Below, in pieces: positions 49,101-58,507 of a DNA stretch of 64,000 nucleotides. The DNA is from Thalassoglobus polymorphus (lineage in GTDB: Bacteria > Planctomycetota > Planctomycetia > Planctomycetales > Planctomycetaceae). The notes under the pieces were generated by a model. It made no database searches. It was not told the origin of the DNA and was given only the letters and a program-made list of their open reading frames with translations. Position 1 is the first letter of the stretch; each line of letters begins with the position of its first letter. The position numbers and the translations under genes were made by a program. The DNA lies in assembly GCF_007744255.1 (NCBI RefSeq), contig NZ_CP036267.1, positions 6,088,001 through 6,152,000 of the forward strand, given 5' to 3'.

Positions 49101-49852
49101 TGCAGTCGGTCGATGTGACTGTTCCGCGTGATCAGATGAGCGTTTTTTGTGGTCCGAGTGGATCAGGAAAGACATCGCTGGCGATGGACACCTTGTATGC
49201 CGAAGGCCAGCGTCGTTATGTCGAGTCGCTCTCTGCTTATGCAAGACAATTTTTGGGTCAAATGCCCAAGCCGAAGCTGGACAATATCTCAGGACTTTCG
49301 CCAGCTATCGCGATCGAACAGAAAACCGTCGGAGCGACTCCGCGCTCGACAGTCGGAACTGTCACGGAGATTTACGATTACTTGCGGATTCTGTTTGCCC
49401 GTCTGGGAAAGATGTATTGTCCCGATTGCCAAAGCCTTGTGAGTCGACAAACTACTGATGAAATCATCGATCGAGTCTTAAGTCTGGAAGCAGGGATGCG
49501 GCTGTATCTGGCTGCTCCGGTCGAAATTGCGGTCGGCCAATCGTATGAGAAGTTGTGGGATCGGCTCGGGACTCAAGGATTTTTGCGTGTTCGCATCAAT
49601 GGGATCACGTATCAAATTGAGGATGTTCCGAAGATCGATCACAAGCGAGACTATCTTGTTGAAGCCATTGTCGATCGAGTCAAGGTTGATCCAGATGCGC
49701 GAGGAAGAATTGCGGACTCAATCGAAACAGCACTTGATCTGGGACATGGCGTCATTCATCTGGTCCATGTCGAGAAAGAAACTCCCGAGGACAAATGGAT
49801 CGTTGATCGTCTCAGCTTGAACTACTCTTGCCCAAAATGTGATGCTCATTAG
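46109..49852 (+). CDS. uvrA: UvrA excinuclease subunit, complete unit 1 plus truncated unit 2
   Basis: DNA-damage recognition ATPase of nucleotide excision repair; 1247 residues. ATG 46109 ([19 protein letters not shown]) is the true start; the frame to 46025 is a spurious extension. Unit 1 (1-975) is a complete UvrA: Walker [10 protein letters not shown] (33-41), zinc finger CPDC/CPDC, signature [13 protein letters not shown] near 508, second Walker A near 660, [15 protein letters not shown] zinc hook, second signature [12 protein letters not shown] near 848. Unit 2 (976-1247) begins [14 protein letters not shown], has GPSGSGKTS (1015-1023) and stops at CPKCDAH, midway in the zinc finger. 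The matching remainder begins at 62123. Double UvrA proteins are known from Chlamydia. The TAG stop is supplied by an R1 end. Confidence 0.95.
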   Translation: MAAADIEIRGAREHNLRDVSITLPRNQMICMTGVSGSGKSSLAFDTLYAEGQRRYVESLSTYARQFLGQMPKPDVDTITGLAPSISIQQKVTSRNPRSTVGTITEIYDYLRVLYARVGLGHCVDCGQPITAQTMDQILENISTLAEGTRFQVLSPIVQQQKGEFRDLFTDLLKQGYLRARVDGEVVNLSDDLGLKKHFKHTIEVVIDRLVAGKGQRTRLAEAIESAISLSKGMLIISTSGDNPTEKLYSAKYACPDCGISYEPPSPQLFSFNSPLGMCPDCTGLGMRHDFVLDKLFTNPGKPIFKGALELVKSFGKIGRWRRHIFKGVAEAIEQDCDLAAGSFLKTKWEDLPEQARQFFLYGMGKRHITYSWRHSGGVWKHGGTWKGYIPDLIDEFHKAKNPMRRRQLEKYMEVVPCQSCEGERLNPQARNVRIVSKSAGKLGVDAARSLPGVCALSVDDACQFFEKLELDATNAMIAEEALKEIRGRLGFLQKCGLGYLSLERTAPTLSGGESQRIRLAGQIGSGLVGVLYILDEPSIGLHPRDNDMLLDSLLGLRDQGNTVVVVEHDEDTMRASDYIIDFGPGPGVRGGEIVARGSVDEIMKNKKSVTGAYLSGRSEIAVPKERRKPTKKAIKIVGAEQNNLKNVDVEIPLGLFVCVTGVSGSGKSSLCNDILWQVLNKELNKGKGTPGKFKRINGLQHLDKAIDIDQSPIGRTPRSNPATYVKLLDQIRDLYTQLPQSKLRGYQKGRFSFNVADGRCEACEGHGATKLEMDFLADIWVPCTLCNGKRFNHETLEVKYRDKSIADVLAMDVQEGVEHFKNHPKIYRLLQTLHDVGLDYMKLGQPSPTLSGGEAQRIKLARELGKRSTGKTLYLLDEPTTGLHFADVQKVLEVLHGFVEEGNTVLVVEHNLDVIKTADWVIDLGPEGGAGGGKVLATGTPEEIAKCKKSYTGHALKKILSPKKKATSAKGKPSIMAHRNRLDSMESITIRGAAQHNLQSVDVTVPRDQMSVFCGPSGSGKTSLAMDTLYAEGQRRYVESLSAYARQFLGQMPKPKLDNISGLSPAIAIEQKTVGATPRSTVGTVTEIYDYLRILFARLGKMYCPDCQSLVSRQTTDEIIDRVLSLEAGMRLYLAAPVEIAVGQSYEKLWDRLGTQGFLRVRINGITYQIEDVPKIDHKRDYLVEAIVDRVKVDPDARGRIADSIETALDLGHGVIHLVHVEKETPEDKWIVDRLSLNYSCPKCDAH

Positions 49853-49867
49853 AGCCGTTTGCTCTGG
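49850..49867 (-). repeat. R1 terminal hairpin remnant at the break in uvrA
   Basis: TAGAGCCGTTTGCTCT: the R1 terminal hairpin with one mismatch in the stem, and nothing more of the element. Its TAG is the premature stop of the double uvrA gene. Confidence 0.6.
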
Positions 49868-49884
49868 GGGAGTAAGCAGCGAGA

Positions 49885-50001
49885 TCAATCTTTGTACTTC
49901 GTGAAATACCAGACCGCCAGGACAATCGAAAATGCAAGCATCGCGAAGTCCACAGGCGAGATATTCTCGTAACGATTGAGGAGTGTATGGATAATGCGCA
50001 T
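49885..50001 (-). CDS. small single-pass membrane protein (38 aa), hypothetical
   Basis: Short frame MRIIHTLLNRYENISPVDFA continuing with a hydrophobic stretch (MLAFSIVLAVWYF) and a charged end (TKYKD). One transmembrane helix of about 18 residues with a positively charged C-terminal side. ATG start; no good ribosome site upstream. The clean hydrophobic segment suggests a real small membrane protein, but I recognise no family. Confidence 0.35.
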   Translation of the reverse strand: MRIIHTLLNRYENISPVDFAMLAFSIVLAVWYFTKYKD

Positions 50002-50311
50002 GTCTAAGATTCGACAGAAAGGATGAAGGGGGGAGCTATCCAGAATGACCTTATGTCAGAGATTGATCTCCGAAGGAGAAAATCTCCGTGGAAAGCAAGT
50101 TTTCCCTGAGTGCTCAGTAGCATGATCGACTCTTACGCTACAACCAGCACTGCTGGCCTTGCGTTCTGCCCAAAAAAAGCCTCTTTTCGCACCTGTTTAA
50201 TTGCTGGGGATTTTCAACGCTTGACGTCCGCGTGAGGGGCATCTGCATGACTTCATAGGGCGCTAGCAATGGGGCAGAATGCAAGCAGAAATTTGAAAAA
50301 ACAATGTGCCT

Positions 50312-50414
50312 TAGAGCAGCTTGCCCCACGGTGTGCCCGTGAAGAACGCGTTTCTCTCAGGAGATCGTTGTTCGCCACGAGGCAGAGCCTGAAGACCAAG
50401 CCTCGAATTTGCTC
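50312..50414 (-). repeat. R1 repeat copy, reverse orientation
   Basis: TAGAGCAGCTTGCC (worn hairpin), GTGTGCCCGTGAAGAACGCG, TTCGCCACGAGGCAGAGCCT and CAAGCCTCGAATTTGCTC. Near full length. Confidence 0.85.
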
Positions 50415-50477
50415 CAGGGAAACGGGTCTCCCGGAAAAGGACTGCGCCCGGTGCTTTTGACGTCACTCATCGTCGAT

Positions 50478-51374
50478 TCAGTCTCTTTCGAAGCAAAGCT
50501 GAGTATCTTCCGGATCGAATAAGATCGGGAAGAACGCTCCTTCCATTTTTTGACCGGCAGGGATGGCTTCGGTTTTGTCGAGGATCATTTTGTCTTGGGC
50601 AGAGCGAGTTCCGTCTTTAAAGACGTTGATCACTGTTGCACGTCTAGGCCCTTCAGTTTTGTTTTCGAAAGAACCGTGGACCATGAGTGGGTGATGGAAT
50701 GTGCACTCTCCGGCCTGGAGTTCGATGGCAGCCGGCTTTTGAAACTCTTCGACTTGTTCCGGCGAGAGAACTTCACGGATCGATTCCATATCGCCTGCGA
50801 GTCCTGTGATCGGCAGCAGTTCCCAGCGATGGCTGCCGGGGATGTAATGCAGACACCCATTCTCTCGAGTGCTCTCGTCAAGGCCCACCCAGCACGTCAG
50901 GTGAGCCATCGGTTCGGTCGCGGTCCAGTACGAATAGTCTTGATGCCACGCCACGACACCACCATGTTTGGCAGGTTTGCAAAAGAGCTGATCATGCCAC
51001 ATTCGTACCGTCCCGCCGAGGAGTTGGCTGGCGGGGACAGTGAAAGCCGGGTTCCACAAAATGTCATGAAAGCCCGGTCGAATTCGCCATGCTCCCAGTG
51101 CATGAAACAGCACAGAGTTGGGATCGACCGACTCGTTGGTGTGATATTCATACCAGAGATCGGAACCTTCGTGGTCCGGTTGCACCAGTCCGGAAAGTTC
51201 TTTACGGAGCGTCTCCAGTTGCCGGTCATCGAGAATACGAATCCCGGAGACATACCCATGCTCATGAAAAAACTGGACCTGCTCGTCGCTGAGTTTGTAC
51301 TTCTCCCATTCCTCTGGTGATGCTGGTTGAGGAAAAAGGTCGCTGATCGGGTGATGAGTCTGGGCGAGGTCCAT
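50478..51374 (-). CDS. phytanoyl-CoA dioxygenase (PhyH)-family protein
   Basis: Fe(II)/2-oxoglutarate-dependent oxygenase fold, 298 residues, cytoplasmic. The iron-binding HxD is in [11 protein letters not shown], the distal His in [15 protein letters not shown], and the 2-oxoglutarate-binding Arg in [21 protein letters not shown] is a typical PhyH segment. Start: ATG 51374; the longer frame to 51437 runs into an R2 repeat. Planctomycetes have many such genes; the substrate cannot be inferred. It lies in the block separating the uvrA halves. Confidence 0.88.
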   Translation of the reverse strand: MDLAQTHHPISDLFPQPASPEEWEKYKLSDEQVQFFHEHGYVSGIRILDDRQLETLRKELSGLVQPDHEGSDLWYEYHTNESVDPNSVLFHALGAWRIRPGFHDILWNPAFTVPASQLLGGTVRMWHDQLFCKPAKHGGVVAWHQDYSYWTATEPMAHLTCWVGLDESTRENGCLHYIPGSHRWELLPITGLAGDMESIREVLSPEQVEEFQKPAAIELQAGECTFHHPLMVHGSFENKTEGPRRATVINVFKDGTRSAQDKMILDKTEAIPAGQKMEGAFFPILFDPEDTQLCFERD

Positions 51375-51399
51375 GCTGTTGCTTTCGTGTCGTTTCTCG

Positions 51400-51478
51400 A
51401 TCCGTCCGAAAACCTCTGGAATAGCGGATTTTCTCAACGCCTGAGAGAGTAGTTTTCAAGGTTCAGGATCAGTTCTAA
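51400..51478 (+). repeat. R2 palindromic repeat copy
   Basis: TCCGTCCGAAAACCTCTGGA, TTTTCTCAACGCCTGAGAGAG and GGTTCAGGATCAGTTCTA; the left outer arm is shortened. It sits immediately upstream of the PhyH gene. Confidence 0.75.
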
Positions 51479-51673
51479 AATGTTTTTGATGCTGGTCGTG
51501 CCCGCGAAGCTCACATTTGTGGCATGGTAGACTGATCGTCACGAGACAGGATGTGACGACCAATATCGAATTTACTCTATCGCATTGTCAAATGAGACAC
51601 GGCGGGGAAGTGGAGTATGCTTTTGGATGTCGTGTTTTTTGTGAATCATTCATCTGTTGATGAGTAGAGTCTC

Positions 51674-53134
51674 TTACGTCAGGATTTCCTGAATGACTTT
51701 GCCATGGACGTCGGTGAGGCGACGGTTCAGGCCGTTATGATACCACGTTAGCTGTTCGTGATTGAATCCGAGTATGTGCTGTACGGTGGCGTAAAAGTCC
51801 CAGACAGAGGTTGGATTCTGTTCTGCCCGGCGACCGAATTCGTCGGTCGCTCCGTAACTGACACCACCTTGCACACCTGCACCCATCATCCAGCAGGTGA
51901 AGCCGTCTGGGTTATGATCTCGCCCGGAAGTCCCCTGTTGATGGGTCGGCATGCGGCCGAATTCCGTCGTCCAGAGGACTAAGGTCTCGTCGAGCAATCC
52001 AGATTGTTCGAGGTCGCTGAGCAGCGCGGCGGTCGGTTGATCAAAGATAGGGCAGTGTCGTTCGTAGTCAGACTTCAAAGTCTTGTGGGCATCCCAGTTT
52101 AAAAGGCCATCCACGCCAGAGGCTCTTGAGGCACAATACAAATTGACATAGCGAACATCGCGCTCTAACAACCTTCGGGCGAGCAGGCAGTTTCTGGCGT
52201 AACTGGCCTTCAACGGATTTTCGTCGTCCGTTCCGTATGTTTGGTGTACAACCTGTGATTCACTCTCCAGATCAGAAACTTCCGGCGCTGAGAGTTGCAT
52301 TCGCCCCGCGAGTTCATAGGCAGCGATGCGGGCCTGTAAATCAGATTCGCCCGGATTGGCACTTGCGAAATTGCGATTGAATCGATTTAGCAACCGGCGT
52401 GATGTTGCTTCTTCCTGCGAGGTGAGTCCGTCTGGCTTTTTTAAATTCCGGATTGGTTGTTGATGACTCATCACAATCGCTTGATGTCGTGCCGGGAGAA
52501 ATCCGTTGGCCCAGTTGGCTTTTCCGTTCGGAGGTTCGCCACGGATGTCGGGGATTGCAACGTATGTCGGCAAGTTTTCGTTTTCGCTTCCGAGAGCGTA
52601 ACTCATCCATGATCCCGCACTGGGAAAGCCTTCGGTTTCATGCCCAGTATTCATGAAGACGCAGCCTGGACCATGCGTGTTTGTTTTGCTGTGCATTCCA
52701 TGCAGGAAGGCGATTTTATCGGCATGCTGGCCCATGTGAGGCAGCATGTCGCTGATCATTTTTCCGGTCTCGCCACAAGGGTGGAATCCCCAGGGGCTTT
52801 TCATGAGATTTCCATTCTGGCCTTGAAATGAACGGAAATTCTCTTCGCCCGGAAGCGGCTTTCCGTGGTACTTTTCGAGAGCCGGTTTGTATTCCCAGAG
52901 ATCCATATGCGAAGCTGCGCCTGGGCAAAAAATCTGGAGGACACGTTTTGCTTTCGGGGTATGATGCGATAGCCCGACTCCCGGTTTCCAGGCGGGATCG
53001 TCTGCGAAAGCCTGCTTCGTCAGCATCTGCATCAGGCCGACGCCTGCCAGACCGGTCGTCACATCACCCAGGAATCGGCGGCGGGAGACGTTTAGCAGGG
53101 AGCTTAATTGTGCGGGATCGGAATGGTGCTTCAT
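51674..53134 (-). CDS. DUF1501-family Tat-exported protein
   Basis: 486 residues. Twin-arginine signal VSRRRFLGDVTTGLAGVGL, so exported in folded form. The DUF1501 body belongs to the alkaline-phosphatase/sulfatase-like superfamily: VLQIFCPGAASHMDLWEYKP, the NTHGPG segment, LLNWDAHKTLK and ETLVLWTTEFGRMPTHQ, then GRDHNPDGFTCW with the conserved His. Activity is unknown. Start ATG 53134; the frame extends 61 codons further but lacks a signal there. The stop of the upstream cytochrome c gene is 60 bp away, and the two genes are a standard planctomycete pair, probably one operon. Confidence 0.92.
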   Translation of the reverse strand: MKHHSDPAQLSSLLNVSRRRFLGDVTTGLAGVGLMQMLTKQAFADDPAWKPGVGLSHHTPKAKRVLQIFCPGAASHMDLWEYKPALEKYHGKPLPGEENFRSFQGQNGNLMKSPWGFHPCGETGKMISDMLPHMGQHADKIAFLHGMHSKTNTHGPGCVFMNTGHETEGFPSAGSWMSYALGSENENLPTYVAIPDIRGEPPNGKANWANGFLPARHQAIVMSHQQPIRNLKKPDGLTSQEEATSRRLLNRFNRNFASANPGESDLQARIAAYELAGRMQLSAPEVSDLESESQVVHQTYGTDDENPLKASYARNCLLARRLLERDVRYVNLYCASRASGVDGLLNWDAHKTLKSDYERHCPIFDQPTAALLSDLEQSGLLDETLVLWTTEFGRMPTHQQGTSGRDHNPDGFTCWMMGAGVQGGVSYGATDEFGRRAEQNPTSVWDFYATVQHILGFNHEQLTWYHNGLNRRLTDVHGKVIQEILT

Positions 53135-53193
53135 GTCGATCTCATATGAAGTGTTTTGACTTGTGGGATTGTTGCAAATCGATCGAGGTTTGA

Positions 53194-56076
53194 TCAGTTC
53201 ACGTAAATCATCTCGCTCGTGTTGAGGATGACTCGACAATATTTTGCGAGTGAGGTTTGTTGGATCATTTCCTTCGAGGCAGCGACCTCTTCGGCGGAGG
53301 GGGATCGGTTGTAGCATAGCGAAAAAATCAACTTGATTTGCTGGTCGAGATTCTCGCCCGTTTCGTTGATCACACGCTCTGCGAGAGCCTTCGACATGTC
53401 CATTGTGAAGCTGTGGTTGAGCATGGTCAGTGCCTGGAGTGGCGTGGTTGTTTCAGCTCGCTTGGAAATCGAAAATGCACAATCGGGCTGATCGAACTCC
53501 GTCATTAAGTCGACGACCGACGCGCGTGCATTCTGGTGGTAGACCGCACGGCGATAAGTTTCAGGACCATGTTTGTCGAGCGGAGCGTAGGTACAAACGT
53601 TGTCCTGCATGAAGTGGTACAGTCGAAATCCGGGTCCACCCATTTTCTTGTTTAACTTGCCGGAGACTTGCAGAATGGTGTCTCGAATCTCCTCTGCGGA
53701 AAGTCGTCGGGGAGGAAATCGCCACAAGAGTCGGGCATCGCCATCGACTCGCGCGGCATCTTTCCGGTAGTTGCTCGACTGCTGATACGTTTGCGACAAC
53801 ATAATTTGCCGGTGAATCGACTTGATCTGCCAATTGTTTTCGATCAGCTGATTTGCCAGCCAGTCAAGGAGTTTCGGGTGAGTCGGCTGACTTCCCATGT
53901 ACCCGAAGTCGCTCGGAGTGTCGACGATTCCTGTTCCGAAGTGGTAGTGCCAGATGCGATTTGCTAACACTCGCGAAGTGAGCGGGTTTTGATTGTCCGC
54001 AATCCAGTTCGCCAGCGACTCGCGACGTTCACTTTCTGGAGCCTCCGGTTTTAATTCGTACTTGGCCTCACTCTTTGAGAGAACGGCGAGGCTGGCCGGG
54101 ACGACTTCTTCACCAGGTCGTTGAGGACTTCCCCCAAGGAATATGTGAAACGGTCCTTTCGCGTCGCTGGCAACACGTTGGCCGACCCAAACGACCGGCA
54201 GCGGCGGGATGGCAGCGAGTTGCTGGTTCACTTTTGCGAGCTCACGTTTGAGTTCAGCGACTTTCTGGCGATGCTCTGGCGTCTCTTCAAGAGTTCGTAA
54301 GCGATGGTCTCGATGCTGCGAGTTGAGCGGTTTTCGATCTTCCGAGTTCGCAATAACGGTCCATTCTTTTCCGTCGAGAGAGGACTCGATTCGGTATTCG
54401 CCAACGAAAGCAAATTTTCGTTGTGCAGGGTTCGGTTCGTCACGTGCACTCGAGAAAAAGATGCGTTGAATGGTTGTCGGTTGTGGAAGTTCGATTGTGA
54501 GTGTGCCACCGGTGGCCAGGAATCGTTCGCCTGTTTTTCCATCGATTGCGATTTGTGGTCCGTAGGCTCCGGGGAAGTCTTCGATGTGTCGGCTGGCTCC
54601 GCTTGCTTTAGCTCCCTGCGATGCCAGTGCGACATTGCGTGACGGTGATTCTTTCGACCAGATTTCGAATTCGTCGATGCCAAATGAATTTCGATTTCTG
54701 AAATTCGAATCCTGTCCTTCTGAGATCAGGCGAACAAATTTGACGCTGACCGGCTCGAAGGTTTCCTCGCAGCCGAGTCGGCTGACCGGTTCTCGCGTCC
54801 ACTTCTTATCGTATTCGGCGAGCTTCGTAAGCCCTTGTTGAAGGATGTTCTTATTGAGTTCTGCGAGTTGCTGCGTCAGTCGGTCTCGCTGTTGTTGCAG
54901 CGGTTGAACTTTCGCCTGATGCTCCTGCTTTTCTTGATCGGTCGCGACAACGCGGCGTCCGTGGCGAACTCCTGAGAAGGTCGCGTACCAGGAATAATAA
55001 TCTCGCTGCAGAATGGGATCGAATTTGTGATCATGACAGCGAGCACATCCAACCGTGAGTCCCAGGAACGCTTCGGCGGAGGAGCGAATCATCTCGTCGA
55101 TGGTATTGGCTCGGATTTGGGCCGCTTGGTCAGCATCCTGATTTCCAACATCGTCGTATGGGCCAGCGACTAGAAAGGCTGACCCGATTTCACTTTCTGG
55201 ATTCCCCATACCGATGACATCACCCGCGAGATGTTCTCGGATGAATTGGTCGAACGGTTTGTCTTCATTGATGGATTGAATCACATAATCACGAAACGGC
55301 CAGAGGTCATTGATGAGCACATTTCGTTCGAAGCCGTTGCTTTCTCCGAAGCGAACAACGTCCAGCCAATGGCGACCCCAGCGTTCACCGTAATGTGGTG
55401 AGGCAAGGAGTCGATCGAGAATTTTTCGATAAGCTTCGGGGGAATCGTCCTTGAGAAAATGGTCGACCTCTTCCGGTGTTGGCGGTAATCCAGTTAAGTC
55501 GAAAGTCGCCCGGCGAATGAGTTCGCGTCGAGTTGCCGGCGGATTTGGAGAGAGCTTATTCTCTTTGAGTTTTGCAAAAATGAAACGGTCGATGGGGTTC
55601 GTGTTCCAGTCTTCTGGTGCTTGTTCGTGCATCGATGGAGTGATAAGACTCAGAGGCTGTAGCGACCACCACGACCCGTCTGCTTTCGATTTCTCGCGGA
55701 CGAGCACATCCTCCGGCCATTTCGCACCTTCAAGAATCCAACGCCGAAAGATGTCGACTTCATCTTTCGTGAGCGGTTCACCTTCCTTGGGCATTGCCGG
55801 CCGTGTCCCGTCGGAGGACGAAATTTGATCAAGCAGGTAACTGGAGTCCGGATCTCCAGCACTCAGGTAATTGTTCTGAATAAGGTGCTCAGCAGACTCC
55901 AGGGAGAGTTCCCCTTTCGGGTTTCCGGGGGAATGGCAACGAATACAGTGCTTCTCCAGCAGGGGAGCGACCTCCGTTTCGAAGTTGACCGGCTTATCCG
56001 CCTGGACATTTGCTGGAACGATGAGCAGGATCAAGGTCAGTTGACTGAACAGTTTTCCGGACATTCTTTCTCGCAT
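53194..56076 (-). CDS. planctomycete cytochrome c protein (PSCyt1-DUF1549-F5/8C-DUF1553)
   Basis: 960 residues, exported (signal LFSQLTLILLIVPANVQAD). A haem c site C44-IRC-H is in the PSCyt1 (planctomycete cytochrome c) domain. DUF1549 follows (FDLTGLPPTPEEVDHFL, RHWLDVVRFGESNGF), then a coiled-coil-like segment (HQAKVQPLQQQRDRLTQQL), a discoidin-like F5/8 type C insert (FGIDEFEIWS ... IAIDGKTGERF) and C-terminal DUF1553 (NPLTSRVLANRIWHYHFG, SSNYRKDAARVDGDARLLWR). Such proteins are thought to take part in polysaccharide breakdown at the cell surface; the enzyme activity is unproven. ATG 56076 chosen; a second ATG four codons later is also possible. Pairs with DUF1501. Confidence 0.92.
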   Translation of the reverse strand: MRERMSGKLFSQLTLILLIVPANVQADKPVNFETEVAPLLEKHCIRCHSPGNPKGELSLESAEHLIQNNYLSAGDPDSSYLLDQISSSDGTRPAMPKEGEPLTKDEVDIFRRWILEGAKWPEDVLVREKSKADGSWWSLQPLSLITPSMHEQAPEDWNTNPIDRFIFAKLKENKLSPNPPATRRELIRRATFDLTGLPPTPEEVDHFLKDDSPEAYRKILDRLLASPHYGERWGRHWLDVVRFGESNGFERNVLINDLWPFRDYVIQSINEDKPFDQFIREHLAGDVIGMGNPESEIGSAFLVAGPYDDVGNQDADQAAQIRANTIDEMIRSSAEAFLGLTVGCARCHDHKFDPILQRDYYSWYATFSGVRHGRRVVATDQEKQEHQAKVQPLQQQRDRLTQQLAELNKNILQQGLTKLAEYDKKWTREPVSRLGCEETFEPVSVKFVRLISEGQDSNFRNRNSFGIDEFEIWSKESPSRNVALASQGAKASGASRHIEDFPGAYGPQIAIDGKTGERFLATGGTLTIELPQPTTIQRIFFSSARDEPNPAQRKFAFVGEYRIESSLDGKEWTVIANSEDRKPLNSQHRDHRLRTLEETPEHRQKVAELKRELAKVNQQLAAIPPLPVVWVGQRVASDAKGPFHIFLGGSPQRPGEEVVPASLAVLSKSEAKYELKPEAPESERRESLANWIADNQNPLTSRVLANRIWHYHFGTGIVDTPSDFGYMGSQPTHPKLLDWLANQLIENNWQIKSIHRQIMLSQTYQQSSNYRKDAARVDGDARLLWRFPPRRLSAEEIRDTILQVSGKLNKKMGGPGFRLYHFMQDNVCTYAPLDKHGPETYRRAVYHQNARASVVDLMTEFDQPDCAFSISKRAETTTPLQALTMLNHSFTMDMSKALAERVINETGENLDQQIKLIFSLCYNRSPSAEEVAASKEMIQQTSLAKYCRVILNTSEMIYVN

Positions 56077-56270
56077 CAACAGTTCATCCCGGGCAACTCA
56101 TGGTTACCTTCTGAGAGAGGACTTCGCGTCCGTGTGGTTTTTTTGCATCGATGTGCTTCGATTTGTTTTTGAGTGTATCTTCTGCTGATGCCAAATTCAA
56201 AACGGCGACCATTTCGCCATCTTTGTTGAACTCAAAGTTTCTCCACGACTTCGCATTTCATTCTTCCCAA

Positions 56271-56390
56271 TAGAGTAGCTACCAGAAGAGAGCCACCAGA
56301 GAAGTTGACTCTTCGGTGTGCCCATGTCGAACTCGTTTTCTTAGTGAAGTTGCTGTGCTCTATGTGGCAAAATATGAACATTAAGTTGAA
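56271..56390 (-). repeat. decayed R1 copy with an internal insertion
   Basis: Begins TAGAGTAGCTACC, with an additional AGAAGAGAGCC segment, then TCGGTGTGCCCATGTCGAAC and a worn CTATGTGGCAAAATATGAAC core. Reverse orientation. Confidence 0.5.
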
Positions 56391-56601
56391 GGATGTTAGC
56401 TCCGTGCACAGCGGGCGATTTTGCTGGCTCGACAATTCGTAAATGTTTCTTTGTGTGATGCCAAAACACAACGAAGCACTAAATGTGTTTTAAAACGTCG
56501 TGTGACAGGCTCGATTGCTCATCAGTTTGCGAAAGGTTCAAAATCGGTCATGCAGGTGCGGTTCTGTCATCTAGGTTTTCATATTCGCATTGGAAATTGA
56601 C

Positions 56602-56705
56602 TAGAGCATCTTTTGAATTGGTTTGCAGGATCTGCCTCGTGGCGAACAGCGTTTTTAAAAGAAAAATGTGTTCTTCACGGGCACATGGTAGAGCAAACTG
56701 CTCTA
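56602..56705 (+). repeat. R1 repeat copy, complete
   Basis: TAGAGCATCTTTTGAATTGG, TCTGCCTCGTGGCGAACAG, TGTTCTTCACGGGCACATGG and the perfect terminal palindrome TAGAGCA-AAC-TGCTCTA. Best-preserved copy. Confidence 0.93.
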
Positions 56706-56724
56706 GATCAAATCCAATGTTGGT

Positions 56725-56800
56725 CTTTAAGTCCTGCCTTGTGGCGAGAGGTCTATTTGGTCATGAAAGTGACTTCATGGGCACGACAAGTATTGAAAAG
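56725..56800 (+). repeat. R1 fragment
   Basis: TCCTGCCTTGTGGCGAGAG and GTGACTTCATGGGCACGACA resemble the R1 core; a worn hairpin follows. Directly after the complete copy. Confidence 0.5.
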
Positions 56801-56915
56801 CACTAACTGTTACAAGACCTGAACAGGTTCTCGGGATCCCAGTGATTCAGAATGACTTCAGAAGTGTTGTTTGCGGTTTAGGCTATGATTCCCCTGATGA
56901 AATGCGGAGCCTCGG

Positions 56916-58355
56916 ATGTCTCAACAACAGCCTGTGATTTGTCTTGAGTTTAGTGAACTCACGCCGGTCCTTCTCGACAGATTTTTGCAGGCGGGGCATC
57001 TTCCAAATTTTCAGCGGTTGCGAGATGAGTCTATTGTTCAGACAACGGATGCGAATGCTGAAGGCGAATGGCTGAACCCTTGGGTTCAATGGGTGACAGT
57101 CCATTCCGGGCTGGAGGCTGCTGAACATGAAGTTTATCGACTTTCTAACGCTTACAAGCTGACCTCGCCCTCGATCTGGGATGTGGTTTCGGCTGCCGGA
57201 GAGAATGTCTGGGTGTGCGGCAGCATGAATCCCTGGTGCAGCGAAGATTTGAACGGACACATTCTTCCCGACCCGTGGTCATATCAGGTGAATCCGTATC
57301 CCAAAGGGGAGTTCGACGACTACGACGGATTCGTACGAAAGAATGTTCAAGAGTATGCAGCGAAGAAAACACCAGTTTCGATTCGAGAACGCTGGAAGTT
57401 TCTTTCGTTTATGCTGGATCATGGATTGCATGTTTCGACCATCAGGAGAATTCTCGGTCAGCTGGTGAAAGAGAAATTCGGGCGACATCGCTGGAAGCGG
57501 GCTGCCGTGCTGGATGCGATCCAGTATGACCTATTCGAATGGTATTACAAAAAACATCAACCCACGTTCTCAACGTTCTTCTCGAACAGCACAGCTCACT
57601 TTCAACACAAATTCTGGAGGAATATGGAGCCAGAATCATTTTTAATCCGGCCATCATCGTCTGAGCAGCGAGCTTACAGAAATGCCATTTTGTACGGCTA
57701 TCGCCAAATGGACCAACTCGTCGGACGAGTCTTGAACCTTGCTCCGAAGGCGACGATTGTTTTGATTTCTGCTTTGGGGCAACAGGCGTTTCAAGAGAAG
57801 GATAACGAAGGGGGAATCCGGCACTATCGTCTGCACAACAAAGAGGCTTTGACGAACAGCTTGAAGATTACCGGTGAGTTCAATTATGAACCAATCATGG
57901 CGGATGAATTCTTCCTGAAGTTTGCCAATGAGATTGATGCGGAAGCCTGCTCAGCCCGTTTGTTGTCGCTGCAACTCCCAGATGGGACGCCAGCATTTTC
58001 TGCGGAGCTTGAGGGGTGCGAAGTGATCGGCCAGTGCCGGTGCCGTCAACTGATGCCGGACAATGCGCAACTCACCGTTGCAGTAAGTGGGGAGCAGATC
58101 GACTTCCACGACGTCTTTTACTGGGTTGATTCCATTAAGAGCGGGACACATCACCCCGATGGAATCTTCTGGATTCGGCAACCGGGGCACGCTTGTGAAG
58201 TTCGAGATGAGAAAGTCTCCTTGACGACCATCGCGCCGTCGATTCTTGAACTCCTCGACATCGAAAAGCCAGAATCAATGCACGATCAATCTGTTCTGCA
58301 GTCGACCGGTGCGGCAGGGAGCTCTTCTCGACTTCGCGAACTCGTGCAAGCCTGA
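56916..58355 (+). CDS. alkaline-phosphatase-superfamily protein lacking canonical metal ligands (probable pseudoenzyme)
   Basis: 479 residues, no signal peptide. The fold is recognised from LEFSELTPVLLDRFLQAGHLPNFQRL-type sequence (residues 10-35), WVTVHSGLEAAEHEVY (T61 at the usual nucleophile position), FSNSTAHFQHKFWR and HHPDGIFWI near residue 410. In active phosphodiesterases these segments carry DG, T-D-x-x-Q-H and S-D-H-G. Here the first Asp is replaced (E11-F-S), the QH segment has A227 in place of Asp, and S285-A-L-G lacks both Asp and His. Three metal positions are therefore altered. I infer a binding or regulatory role; metal-independent chemistry is also conceivable. ATG start; part of the block within uvrA. 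Confidence 0.7.
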   Translation: MSQQQPVICLEFSELTPVLLDRFLQAGHLPNFQRLRDESIVQTTDANAEGEWLNPWVQWVTVHSGLEAAEHEVYRLSNAYKLTSPSIWDVVSAAGENVWVCGSMNPWCSEDLNGHILPDPWSYQVNPYPKGEFDDYDGFVRKNVQEYAAKKTPVSIRERWKFLSFMLDHGLHVSTIRRILGQLVKEKFGRHRWKRAAVLDAIQYDLFEWYYKKHQPTFSTFFSNSTAHFQHKFWRNMEPESFLIRPSSSEQRAYRNAILYGYRQMDQLVGRVLNLAPKATIVLISALGQQAFQEKDNEGGIRHYRLHNKEALTNSLKITGEFNYEPIMADEFFLKFANEIDAEACSARLLSLQLPDGTPAFSAELEGCEVIGQCRCRQLMPDNAQLTVAVSGEQIDFHDVFYWVDSIKSGTHHPDGIFWIRQPGHACEVRDEKVSLTTIAPSILELLDIEKPESMHDQSVLQSTGAAGSSSRLRELVQA

Positions 58356-58507
58356 CTTTTCCGTCTCTCCGAGGCAGCAACCAGTTCGTTTTTTTAGCCT
58401 GGAGGACTGACGGCATTTGCATTCAACGACGCGTACTCTGGCAGTGGCATGTTGATTCGTTCATCATGTAAAGCTCGGATTCGCTCTCTGTTGATTCAGG
58501 AACACGC

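Larger units (their letters stand above)
49853..50477. other. left part of the block that splits uvrA
   Basis: 625 bp between the truncated uvrA and the PhyH gene. It contains a 38-codon reading frame (49885-50001, minus) and a full R1 copy (50312-50414). Nothing else is recognised; no transposase or integrase fragment. Confidence 0.5.
56077..56915. other. intergenic interval with several R1 copies
   Basis: About 840 bp between divergent genes. It holds a long decayed R1 copy (56271-56390), one full copy (56602-56705) and a fragment (about 56725-56800). No gene is recognised. Confidence 0.5.
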
